64,000 nucleotides of DNA from Lepas anatifera (lineage: Eukaryota > Arthropoda > Thecostraca > Lepadidae). The notes beneath the pieces are model-generated. The model did not search any database. It had not been told where the DNA came from and saw only the letters and a list, made by a program, of their open reading frames with translations. Positions 45,301 to 55,396 of the stretch are shown piece by piece (the first letter of the stretch is position 1; each line of letters starts with the position of its first letter). Made by a program: the position numbers and the translations under genes. The stretch lies in NCBI GenBank assembly GCA_034440635.1, contig JAOTON010001814.1:1612001-1676000 (forward strand). Reading direction: 5' to 3'.

Positions 45301-45656
45301 GATGTGCATCAAGACCCTGAAAAATCTTTAATCGACACTGACTTGAGGTCAATGTCACGGTGTGACCTTTTAGGGTCATTTTGCATACAATTTAGGAATT
45401 CTGGGGCCAAAACGAACCTTTGGCCAAATTGATGCCTTTGCCTTTGTTCTAGGTCTAATAGTTCCCGAGTTATGAAGGATTTATTAAATGAGGCAAAATT
45501 TGACCCATTTTGATCCTCTGTGACGTCGCAAGTCGACGGATATGGTTCAAACTCGATTTGGGAGCGGTGGCGGTGGAACATTTTCGTCCAAGGAGTGGGA
45601 AGGGGGAACCTTCAACTGGATCCATCTGGTCAGTGGGAAATGTCCTTAAGGATCGT
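45023..45656. other. LINE remnant then mixed sequence
   Basis: 45050-45300 belongs to the minus-strand RT fragment. From 45300 to 45656 there are scattered AGGTCA/TGACC motifs but no bounded element. Confidence 0.4.
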
Positions 45657-46483
45657 TTAACATGCGCATTGACGGGGGTACCCACCCGCCCCCCTCAGGT
45701 TTGTCGCAAATAAAAAACGGCGGCGCTACGCACCGCCGTACTTGCCATACCTTTTCCCTCATCATTTTTACAACTCTTGTCAAACTTTTAAGGTTGGGTC
45801 ATCTCAGGTCAGGTCACCAGTACAGGTCAAGTGACCTGACCTAAAATAACTTTAAGATAGCATAAGTCGGAAGAGGGTAAACTTATCCGATTGAAACTCC
45901 TATCACACAGTGGCCTTACCAAGTTCTCTAAAATATGTTCTGGTATTTTTGATATCGATGACCTAAGGTCATGTACGAGCCATGACCTCTCCGTTGGAAA
46001 TACATGGGAAAATGGTTTTAACTGAATAACTCCGTAATGAATAGAAGTAGAGCGTTTATTTTAACTGCATTATATTTTTATCGTCATTGCAGTTCTAATG
46101 ATATGTATTTTACTCAATTTGACCTTGACTTGACCTCACGTCAGGTCAAATCCTTGATTTGACCTAGCAAGGTCATATTATATATCATTCGATTCGGCTT
46201 GCTGCGAGGATTCATATAGTTTAAATCGTTTTTATCTATCTTTACTTGTTCAGATGTAATGGCCAAAAAACTTCATTTACATGTTATCCCTATGACGGCA
46301 TGTTTTGACCTCTAGTAACCTGACCAAAAAATGGTTAAGATATTTTCGATAGAGAAGTAGATGGGCTATCCAACGCCGTTTAACGTTTTTCGCTACCATG
46401 CGCAGTTCTCGAGATCTTGGGGGGCGGGTAACCGCCCCTCGTCAAGGCGAAGGTGGCTCAGACCCCGTCAATGCACGTGTTAA
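45657..46483 (+). mobile_element. piggyBac-like element, CGCATTGACGGGG type
   Basis: Perfect TTAA at 45657-45660 and 46480-46483. Left end CATGCGCATTGACGGGG, right end CCCCGTCAATGCACGTG. Subterminal palindromes: GGGTACCC on the left and GGGGCGGGTAACCGCCCC on the right. A hairpin CGGCGGCGCTACGCACCGCCG follows the left end. The interior shows ATCTCAGGTCAGGTCACC, TGACCTTGACTTGACCTCAC and ATATATCATTCGATTCG. Non-coding, 819 bp between the TTAA sites. Confidence 0.88.
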
Positions 46484-46746
46484 CGGTAAATTTCACCGAA
46501 ATCATCACTCCTCCATCGTGCGGCCGAAGGCATCAAATGTTCCCAAACTCACCTACTTCGACTTTGAAAAAAATGGGGACACATTTATCTTCAGGGATAA
46601 ATGCTTACTCGCCGATTGTCAGTGACACCTAATGCCTAACTAAAGGTGTTGAGCAGAATGCAGATTTCTGACTGCTCGCCTTCCCTCGTCTTCAGTCATC
46701 TTAAAGGGACAATAGCTACCCCGCGTTTTGCGGCTGAAGCTTTCTT

Positions 46747-46985
46747 TTAAAAAGCGCATTGACGGGGATCTGAGCCACTTTCGCATTAACGGGAGGGCGG
46801 TTACCCAACCCCCACCCCTAAGGTCTCGAGAACCACGCTAGATAGCGAAAAACTGTAAAGCGCGTTGAATAGCCCATTATAATATATATGGAAAATATTC
46901 TAACAATTGTCAGGTCACATTTAAGGTCAGTAGAGGTAAATGCATGCCACCACAGGGATAACAAGTAGATGAAGGTTTTCAGCCA
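46747..46985 (-). mobile_element. Fragment of the CGCATTGACGGGG-type piggyBac-like element
   Basis: TTAAAAAGCGCATTGACGGG at 46747 begins a reverse-orientation copy of the right end of 45657-46483 (GGATCTGAGCCAC, then GGGCGGTTACCC). It runs through TCTCGAGAACCACGC to GGGATAACAAGTAGATGAAG and stops; only about 240 bp remain. Confidence 0.75.
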
Positions 46986-47039
46986 ATTCATCTGAAATAG
47001 TAGAGACTAGCGCCTTGGCTCGCTTCGCTGCGCCCACTA

Positions 47040-48195
47040 TGCCTGTTGCAAAAAGCTGTTGTGAGGAAACCAAGCCGAACCATATTTATCTGTCGTGATC
47101 CCCAAACACAAACCCTATCTTGATTTGGAGGGTTTCCCTACCTCATATTTATCCTTGACCATCCAGCATAAAACTTCAGCAGTTTGTGCGTCGTTATCCC
47201 CAACCCCTTAAAAGTTAGCTTTCCCGTCGCTCCAAGGTCCCTCAATGACCTTTCCGTGTGCGAAGCTGTCATGACATAACCGAACCTTACCTAACCTTGT
47301 CCCTATGCAGCAAACCGGCCTGCAGCGCACCTACCTGCGTCAACGCTACGCCTTCGTCGGCTGCGGCTGCAACGCGCCTCCTCAGGCTCCGGTCCGCCTC
47401 GGCTCGTTTCGCTGAGCCCACTATACCTGTTGAAAAGCTGTTGTCAGGAAACAAAGCACAATCATATTTAGCTGTCGCGATCCCCAAACACAAACCCTAT
47501 CTTGATTTGGAGGGTTTCCTGCCTCATATTTATCCTTGCGCATCCAGCTACAACTTCCAGTTTGTGCGTCGTTATCCCCAACCCCTTAAAGTTGGCTTTC
47601 CCGTCGCTCCAAGGTCCCTCGATGACCTTTCCTGTGCAAAGCTGTCATCACATAACCGAACCTTACCTAACCTTGTCTCTATGCAGCAAACCGGCCTGCG
47701 GCGCATCTAACCTGCGGTTAGGTGCCTCCCTAACCTGCGGTGCAACGCTACGCCTTCGTCGGCTGCGGCTGCGCCGCGCCTCCTCAGGCTCCGGTCCGCG
47801 AGTTTCATTTGCGGACACCCGGGCTTCGCCGCGCTAATCGAGGCTATCTGACATAACCAAACCTTACCTAACCTTGTCCCTATGCAAATCGCCTGCGGCG
47901 CACCTAACCTGCGGTTAGGTGCCTCCCTAACCTGCGGTGCAAGCTACGTTTCATCGGGCGGCTGCGCCGCGCCTCCTCAGGCTCCGGTCCGCGAGTTTCA
48001 CTCGCGGACACCCCGCGTCTTCGCCGCGATCTTTGAAATTTTCATGACGTATCTGAACCTTACCTAAACTTTTCCCTATGCAGCGATCCGGCCTGCGGCG
48101 CACCTAACCTGCGTTTAGGTGTCTCCCTAACCTGCGGTGCAACGCTACGCCTTCGTCGGCTGCAATTGCGCCGCGCCTCCTCAGGCTCCGGTGTC
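47040..48195. repeat. Complex GC-rich tandem repeat, ~390-bp and ~170-190-bp units
   Basis: Two long units (about 47040-47412 and 47427-47830) share GATCCCCAAACACAAACCC, TTTGTGCGTCGTTATCCCCA, CCGTCGCTCCAAGGTCCCTC and CTTACCTAACCTTGTC. Each ends in a GC-rich module, ACGCCTTCGTCGGCTGCGG to CCTCCTCAGGCTCCGGTC. That module plus CTTACCTAACCT is repeated twice more without the long part (about 47831-48030, 48031-48195). Predicted frames (47258-47710, 47502-47837) are repeat translations. Confidence 0.88.
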
Positions 48196-48709
48196 TATGT
48201 TTCGGAATTTAAAAGACATTATAACATAGAAAATTTGAACAAATGTGTGACCATTTTGAATTGTAATTTTAGAACACTTTTATCTTTTTGGGGTTTTCCG
48301 AGATATTGTATTTAGTGGCAAGGTGTAAATACAAAAAAGTTGCGCCTTTGCTCGGAGCACACCGTGCGTTTTATTTCGTCTCTTTACCACTAACCGTTCC
48401 CAAGTTACAGTCGAAAAACTGCAAAACCCAAAAATCGACAGTGACCTGTTTGACACCACCTCGTGACCAGCACGTGCAACCTACGGCCTGGGTTTTCCTG
48501 CATCGAATAGGCAGTACATGGACACAACTTTGACTCGCAGATACCCCACATCGTGCATCAATAGTTTCCGACATACAGACCCTATTTTGATTTCGATTTG
48601 TTTGTCGATTTTTTCGTGTTTTTCGTGTTTAATTATCTTCTCAACGGAGGCTTTCGTACAAAAACGGTACCAAAACGTGCAAATCTCTGAGCTGCATCGA
48701 TCTGCTTCG
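48196..48709. other. Intron 1 sequence, no gene seen
   Basis: Unremarkable sequence before the 43-bp minisatellite. Frame 48518-49414 starts here only because the minisatellite downstream has no stops. Confidence 0.45.
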
Positions 48710-49210
48710 AAGGACGACCTGCTCACAGCACCACGACCGCTCACGCAGCACCAAGGACGACCTGCTCACAGCACCACGACCGCTCACGCACCAAGAAGGA
48801 CGACCTGCTTACATCACCACGACCACTCACGTAGCACTAAGGACGACCTGCTCACAGCACCACGACCGCTCACGCAGCACCAAGAAGGACGACCTGCTCA
48901 CAGCACCACGACTGCTCACGCAGCACCAAGGACGACCTGCTCACAGCACCACGACCGCTCACGCAGCACCAAGAAGGACGACCTGCTCACAGCACCACGA
49001 CCGCTGACGCAGCACCAAGGGCGACCTGCTCACAGCACCACGACCGCTCACGCAGCACTAAGAACGACGACCTGCTCACAGCACCACGACCGCTCACGCA
49101 GCACCAAGGACGACCTGCTCACAGCACCACGACCACTGCTGACGCAGCACCAAGGGCGACCTGCTCACAGCACCACGACCGCTCACGCAGCACCAAGGAC
49201 CACCTGCTCA
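48710..49210. repeat. 43-bp minisatellite open in all three forward frames
   Basis: About eleven copies of AAGGACGACCTGCTCACAGC plus ACCACGACCGCTCACGCAGC plus ACC. Some copies carry AAG insertions. The unit length is not a multiple of 3, so a continuous plus-strand frame (48518-49414, 298 codons) cycles through DDLLTAPRPLTQHQ, RPAHSTTTAHAA and TTCSQHHDRSRST. I read this as a repeat without stop codons, not as a gene. Confidence 0.92.
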
Positions 49211-49679
49211 GTCTGCAGTCTGCCAGCCGTCCACGAGACTGTGACTAGCGAGGGTGTCGCCGGCGATTCTGAAGAGCTACGGTATCGCGCGTCGACGCTT
49301 TATAGCGGTCTTTGGGTGGAAGGTCATAAACTGATCAGTCACCCCCACGAACAAGTAAATATCCAAGGGGCCAAGAAAACAAAAATGGTTGGAGTTCGCT
49401 TCAGATTATCATGACTAGTCAATGTTTGAAGGAGTACGCCAGATGTTTCATGACACTGTGTATGTGTAACTTGTACAAGAGCAGTTATGGGCGCCCTTAT
49501 CAAATTCCATATAGGTCGCAGCGCGCCAGCTGGTACTGATTTGCCAAGCTTGAGAACACGGACGCCCCAATGAATCATTCTGGCCTCACACTGGAGACGA
49601 GCGCCCAGGGATGTTGAGCTAAAACCTGGCAATTTGGCAGCCATAATCCAAGGGATGCCCGTAGCTTGACAACCAAAAC
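49211..49679. other. Intron 1 sequence, no gene seen
   Basis: The transition from the 43-bp minisatellite to the 59-bp satellite; no recognisable coding sequence. Confidence 0.45.
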
Positions 49680-50365
49680 ATGTTCAACTTGTGTCGGATA
49701 TCCGACGTGAGTGTTCCTAATTCATTCACAGCCAAAACAGGTTCAACTTGTGACGGATATCCGAGGTGCATGTTCCTAATTCATTCACAGCCAAAACAGT
49801 TTCAACTTGTGGCGGATATCCGCCGTGCGTGTTCCTAATTCATTCACAGCCAAAACAGGTTCAACTTGTGACGGATATCTGACGTGCGTGTTCCTAATTC
49901 ATTCACAGCCAAAACAGGTTCAACTTGTGACGGATATCCGAGGTGCATGTTCCTAATTCATTCACAGCGAAAGCAGTTTCAACTTGTGGCGGATATCCGT
50001 CGTGCGTGTTCCTAATTCATTCACAGCCCAAACAGGTTCAACTTGTGACGGATATCCGACATGCATGTTCCTAATTCATTCACAGCCAAAACAGATTTAA
50101 CTTGTGACGGATATCCGACGTGAGTGTTCCTAATTCATTCACAGCCAAAACAGATTTAACTTGTGACGCATATCCGACGTGAGTGTTTCTAATTCATTCA
50201 CAGCCAAAACAGGTTCAACTTGTGACGGATATCCGATGTGCGTGTTCCTAATTCATTCCCAGCCAAAACAAGTTTAACTTGTGACGGATATTCGACGTGC
50301 CTATTCCAATTCATTCACAACCAAAACAGATTTAACTTGTGACGGATATCCGACGTGCGCGTTCC
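49680..50365. repeat. 59-bp satellite array, left block (~12 units)
   Basis: Each unit reads TTCCTAATTCATTCACAGCC, AAAACAGGTTCAACTTGTGA, then CGGATATCCGACGTGAGTG. The centre CGGATATCCG is a palindrome. Units with TTTCAACTTGTGGCGG recur every third copy (about units 3 and 6), hinting at a three-unit higher-order arrangement. The array continues at 51536 after a LINE insertion. Confidence 0.95.
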
Positions 50366-51535
50366 TTTATTTATTTCGACAGCCTACAAGACATTTCCAG
50401 TTTTCTCCACTCCATGAGGGCTATTCCGAAACCATCGTCAGAGTCACATAACAGTTACATAATAAGTATAACACATAAGTATAACCATTGAGTATGTAAG
50501 CATAATTTCAACAACTGTGTTGCGCTGCTAACTGGGATTTCTTATGACTTGCCTAATGCGAGATTTGAACCCATCGGTACTGACAATAATTAAGATCATT
50601 GGGTATAACGTGCTGGTTGAATTTTGCAGATGCTCTATATATGAACTGACGTTTTCCATGGTTGTTATTTGGGCGATAGAGCGACAGCTGCAATGATTGC
50701 CGGGTTTCACGAGCTATAATTTCGTGGTTGAATGATATGTTGTTTCTAATAGATGAGAGGGTTTCGTTCGTGATGATTGTATGCAGTAAGCATACATCGA
50801 AAAAGGTTATCAACTGAGGAATCGCCAGCCATTCTAACTGTCCAAGCACATCGGAGATATGGTCATATTTTCTACGCCCAGATATCACTCCTGCTGCAAA
50901 GTTCAACACCTTCTGTAGTTCAGAAAGCACACAAGGGTTTGCGCTGCCATACACTTGAACACAGTATCTAATGTGTGACATGACGAGTGAGTCGATCAGA
51001 CGAGGCAATGCTGAAAGGGGTAGAGCATGTTTTGCATGAAGCAATCCTAGTAGCATGCCCAAGCATCGACCAGCCAGGTTTTTGACGCGATATTTCCACG
51101 AGAGGTTACTATCTATTATAACGCCTAGGTTTTTAACCTTATCGGTACATTTGAGCGTTTCGCCCATGAATCTGATGCTTGGGGACTGGGCTAGACTTGC
51201 GATTTGTCTGCGATCCCCGCAGTGTAAAAGCTCAGCTTTTTTCGGCATTAACCATCATTCCATGCTGTTGAAACCAAGTGCACATTGTGTTTAGTATCCT
51301 CTCCAAACAATTTTGCATAGCTGTTATTCTGCTACGGGGTCCAGTGATAGCCACCTGTGTGTCGTCTGCACAGCGAACAACTGTGACCCGGAACCCATCG
51401 AGTTCAGATGGAATGTGACATGTGAGGTCATTACTTATAATGTTAAACAACAATGGGCCTAGACAAGTACCCTGAAATGTGCCTATAGTTATCGGAAGGG
51501 ATTTAGACATTTTCTTACCTATTCTGACTCTCTCC
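50366..51535 (-). mobile_element. 5'-truncated CR1/Jockey-like LINE inserted in the satellite
   Basis: The minus strand encodes RT palm: FQGTCLGPLLFNIISNDLTC, then VVRCADDTQVAI with the catalytic Asp pair (about 51370), NTMCTWFQQHGMMVNAEKS (51510-51232). An overlapping frame follows (51248-50553): SIRFMGETLKC, VKNLGVIIDSNLSWKY, SHIRYCVQVYGSANP and AAGVISGRRKYDHISDVLGQ. The thumb resembles that of the LINE at 36560-38598 (RYC-x2-VYGS, then GRRK-x-DHI-x-DV). The 3' end is AAATAAATAAAGG at the junction with the satellite. The 5' end is cut near 51535, before the RT fingers. It is nearly intact over its length but partial. Confidence 0.85.
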
Positions 51536-51866
51536 TAATTCATTCACAGCTAAAACAGGTTCAACTTGTGACGGATATCCGACGTGAGTGTTCCTAATTC
51601 ATCCACAGCCAAAACAGGTTCAACTTGTGACGGATATCCGACGTGCATGTTCCTAATTCATTCCAGCCCAAACAGGTACAACTTGTGATGGATATCCGAT
51701 GTGCGTGTTCCTAATTCATTCACAGCCAAAACAGATTCAACTTGTGACGGATATCCGACGTGAGTGTTTCTAATTCATTCACAGACAAAACAGGTTCAAC
51801 TTGTGACGGATATCCGACGTGAGTGTTCCTAATTCATTCACAGCCAAAACAGGTTCAACTTGTGAC
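51536..51866. repeat. 59-bp satellite array, right block (~6 units)
   Basis: Same unit as 49680-50365, ending with ACAGGTTCAACTTGTGACAA followed by a short ACAAACG repeat at 51866-51893. Confidence 0.95.
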
Positions 51867-51946
51867 AAACGTTGTGACAAACGACAAACGTTTGACGGAG
51901 CCATTGGGAGCGGAGCCGGACTTGGGCCCGTCACACCTGCGCGGGA

Positions 51947-52236
51947 CAGGGGCGGACGCAGACCCGGGCTTTGGGGGGCCAAACCCATGTCTGCCTCTCC
52001 TCCTGGGGGGGGGGATGTGCAATTCGGGTGTTCGACAGACCTAGTTTAAGCTACGTCTCCAAGTATATGATCGCTCCCCTGGGGGAGGGGGAGTTTTTTT
52101 GCTCGACAGACCTAGTGTAAACACCTTTTTCAAAAAATTATCCGGCATTTAGGGGAACTAAAATACAGTTTGGCCCTCTCCAGCACTTTGGGGGTGGGCC
52201 CATGGCTGGAATACCCCCCCCCTGCGTCCGCCAATG
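51947..52236 (+). mobile_element. hAT-type MITE (290 bp)
   Basis: Ends CAGGGGCGGACGCAG and, inverted, CATTGGCGGACGCAGG. Perfect 8-bp target duplication GCGCGGGA at 51939-51946 and 52237-52244. The interior shares GGGGGGCCAAACCCATGTCT with the reverse-oriented copy at 17665-17881. It is non-coding. Confidence 0.94.
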
Positions 52237-52410
52237 GCGCGGGACCCGTCGCAGCCTGAGGAGATCGGAATGGCTACTTACGTGCTACCATTTCCCCCAC
52301 TTAATTGAATAGAAACTTTTTGGTATTTTAGTTTACTATTTATGGTATCATCTTTTTCATTTCATTTTTGCTCGTTTCTTTCCAAAACGGCGCGTGCAAT
52401 TGTCCTTTAA

Positions 52411-53446
52411 GCCTCATCCCATCGGGGGCCATCGATGGCCCCCTCCCCTAACGTTTTTTTCGGGAGAGCAGAAAAACGATTGAACGCAGGACCGCGATTG
52501 AGGGCTCTATCTCTCACCCCATCATTTTCACAACATTCCTAAAAATTTTTTACCCCGGGTCACCTAAAGTCAGGTCACCAGGCGAGGTCAACCAAGGTCA
52601 CCTCACTTCAACTTTTGAGCTCTTTAAGAGCTACGTTTTTCAGTCGATCGATTTGAAACTTCCTACAGTTTATGGCCCAGCCAGGGTCTACAAGGTGTAT
52701 ATCCGGGGTTTTTCGATTTCGTGACCTAAGGTCAGGTCACGAGGTGACCTCTCCCATTTAAAAAGCATGGGAAAAAAGCTGTCTTATGATGTAAAAGCCA
52801 CAAAAACGATTGAAAATGTTCAGCTTGCTCAGAAAAGAGAAAACCGTTCTTGGACACACTTTTGCGGATCCCAGGGGCCATATTTGCCCTTTGACCTCTC
52901 CAAGGTCATCCAGGGTCACCAGGGGTTAAAAACAGTATTTTTGCAATAACTTTTGACCTAATTAAGTTAGAGCGTTGAAACAAACACCATCGTGTATGTC
53001 TCATAACTAGTTTTCATTTGATATACAGCAAGGTCACTTTCTGACCTTTGAAGACCTCAGATCATATGAGGTCACGAGGTGACCTCTGGAGGTCAAACCA
53101 CTGGCGGGAGGTCATTACGTTTAAACAGCGTAGAAAGGTCTGGCATTTTCCTATCCAATGTAGTTTACCCGATCTCAATAGCTCTAATGGCATAAGAGTT
53201 ATGCCCAGTTTTCTTAACCATTGCATATTTGAGTGAAAATAGCCTATCGTGACCTAACTTGACCTCTGGAGGTCAAACCATTAACCTGAGCGCTTAAACA
53301 TGTGAAGTAATTTCTTACTGAATTCACGCGAGCTTTCTAATGTACTTTTCAGATTTGCGCTAACCCCCATATTTTCGGAGTTAGAGGGGGGCATCGATGA
53401 CCCCCGGTGGGGCGAAGGTGGCGCCGGACCCCCGGTGGGGCGCGGG
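52411..53446 (+). mobile_element. piggyBac-like element, GGCCATCGATGGCC type
   Basis: TTAA flanks at 52407-52410 and 53447-53450. Left end GCCTCATCCCATCGGGG, right end CCCCGGTGGGGCGCGGG. Subterminal palindrome GGGGCCATCGATGGCCCC left, GGGGGCATCGATGACCCCC right. The interior carries GTGACCTAAGGTCAGGTCAC and many TGACCT hexamers. It ends 113 bp from the first coding exon of the M13-like gene, inside its proposed intron 1. Confidence 0.87.
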
Positions 53447-53563
53447 TTAACTCAATTGCATAGAGCCGGAACAAATTAAACACATGTTTTTGCGAGACAT
53501 GTGTCTCTGTGTGCCATTCTCAATGAGTGGAAGCGGACATGTGCCGCTGTGTGCTGCCCTCAC

Positions 53564-53662
53564 CGAGTGGAAGCGGACATGTGTGCGTCCCGTGTTGACG
53601 GTTTCCATTGGACATTCCCCATCCTGGTCGTCCGGAAACTCGGTCAGATTGTACTTGATCAT
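53564..53662 (-). CDS. M13 peptidase-like (neprilysin/ECE), first coding exon
   Basis: Minus strand, ATG at 53662-53660, 33 codons: MIKYNLTEFPDDQDG, then a linker ending HVRFHS. The donor is GTGAGG from 53563, in phase 0, matching the phase of the acceptor at 41369. A likely acceptor for the same exon lies upstream (TTGTCTTGTTTTCAG just before 53712), so 53663-53712 would be 5' UTR. Short cytoplasmic heads of the form M-x-x-Y-K/N...D/E-rich...V-x-F-H-S precede the membrane anchor in endothelin-converting-enzyme-like proteins, and the next exon supplies the R-S-x-L-E-K anchor. Intron length would be about 12.2 kb. Alternative: chance frame; the phase and motif agreement argue against it. Confidence 0.52.
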
Positions 53663-53712
53663 TGATGCAGGCCGGCTGACCTGCAAAACAGGGTAAAGCT
53701 CATACAGATGAC

Positions 53713-54282
53713 CTGAAAACAAGACAAAGTTCAGCTGCAAAGAGAGCAGGGGCGCTGCCAAAGTTTTGGTATAGGGGCACACCACCTTTGAGGCGCACCC
53801 CGGGAGAAAAAGAGCACTTTTTAACATAACCTAAAAAAACTTACTATATCTTAGTTTATGTCAACTTTTTGGTACCTCTAATTGAATAAAAATGCAAGTC
53901 AAGCATTGACGGAGAAGGAAAACTCGATCAAAATCAGAAAATAGGATCATCGAAATATCATGAAATGAAAGTAGACAAAACCCGACTCTTTTGGATAGAT
54001 TTAAGGACACATCAGCGAACTCATGCAAGTACTTAACATCAGAGAAATCAGCGAAACCTGTGGCTCCTAAAACACCCTTCCAACACAGGGAAAGAGTTGG
54101 CGACGCCATATGACCCTGGCAGTTGGTGCGTCGATAAGCCCCAAAAATTCAATTCAGGAACCTGTGATATCTGTCACTATGCGCAAACTATGTGCAAACA
54201 TATGTGCAAACTAAGACATATTGGAGTCCAAAATTCATTTGTTATGCTCACTAAAGTAAAGCAGCGCAAGAAGCGTCTGCGG
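53713..54282. other. No recognised gene; upstream intron or flank of the M13-like gene
   Basis: This contains the pyrimidine tract and AG acceptor before 53712 (minus strand). No other exon or repeat was recognised; CAGGGGCGCTGCCAAAG at 53748 is hAT-like but unpaired. Confidence 0.4.
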
Positions 54283-54503
54283 TTCCGACTAGCTAAGGCA
54301 GCGGCAGTGGCGGTAGCAGTTCCGACTAGCTAAGGCAGCGGCAGTGGCGGTAGCAGTTCCGACTAGCTAAGGCAGCGGCAGTGGCGGTAGCGGTTTCGAC
54401 TAGCTAAGGCAGCGGCAGTAGCAGTTTCGACTAGCTAAGGCAGCGGCGGTAGCGGTTTCGATTAGCTAAGGCAGCGGAAGTGGCGGTAGCAGTTTCGGAA
54501 GTT
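54283..54503. repeat. 37-bp minisatellite (6 copies)
   Basis: Six copies of GACTAGCTAAGGCAGCGGCA plus GTGGCGGTAGCAGTTCC, two of them shortened by about 6 bp. Non-coding. Confidence 0.93.
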
Positions 54504-55392
54504 TTGAGGGAGCGCACAGCTTTGATTACTCCTCATCTTCAACTCGTCAGAATGATGTCCACTAGACAGTGCAGTATCAGCCAGGCAAACAAACAGATAG
54601 ACGGTTAGACCGAGACAAGCTCAATCCGATACACATACAAACGGTCAGTCCCAAAGACACAAACTTAACGCAAACAGACAAATTGTCACACTGACACACA
54701 TTCATCTAAGTCTAAAGAGAGAATGAAAGAGAAGGAAAAGCGAAAATTACGGATCAGCAGCCAGCCCAACAGAGAGAGCCTGTTTTTCGTTCTCCACTAA
54801 ATCTGGTGGAGGTGAGGCTGTCAGCTTTTCCTGGCTTTAAAGAGCCAATAAAGTAACAAAAGAGCCAAGCTACTCTCCCCGACCCGTGCGACTTTCACCT
54901 GGGGGTCGATTCTGTTTGCAGCCCTTGGTCCCGTCCAGGAAAGTAACAGACTCCACCGGCCCGCGCCCTCAGAGCGATGAGATAAAGGCAATGATGTCAG
55001 GTTTTTATGTGATAAAACTCAAAAGAGCCAGATCCGTTGTGGAAAACCCAGCAGCACCAACTTGATTGGTTCATTTAGCCAAAGGTAAACTACAACAACT
55101 TGGCTATTTTTTAAGCAATTTCGGATATTTTTATCAAAAGACCGAAAGTGTAAGAGTATCCTTGTAGGAGCGCCGCGACCGATTCTCAAGCGGGCGGGCC
55201 GGACCCAGCAGAGGCATTCCAGGCCAGATCGACCAGTCGATAACACCCGCATATTGCGGACTTCTATGTATTTTTTGTTAGGGGATTCTTAATGGAAGTG
55301 ATGACGATTATCATATTTATTCCCTCCCCCTGACTTACGGTTTGAAAATTATAGTCTCAGGCATTTTGACCATACGCGCTCACATGCCTATC
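54504..55392. other. No gene seen
   Basis: Mixed sequence, partly rich in ACAGACA-type motifs (54570-54690). No open frame is recognisable. Confidence 0.45.
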
Positions 55393-55396
55393 TTAA

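Noticed and set aside
47288..48130. Telomere-like CCTTACCTAACC repeats
   Set aside because: The word occurs once per complex unit rather than in tandem, and is part of a GC-rich interstitial repeat.
48518..49414. 298-codon open frame
   Set aside because: It is produced by a 43-bp minisatellite lacking stops in all three frames; no conserved domain, and the peptide changes with every unit.
49680..50365. Regularly spaced repeats resembling a CRISPR array
   Set aside because: The whole 59-bp unit is conserved, including would-be spacers; it is a head-to-tail satellite in a eukaryotic genome.
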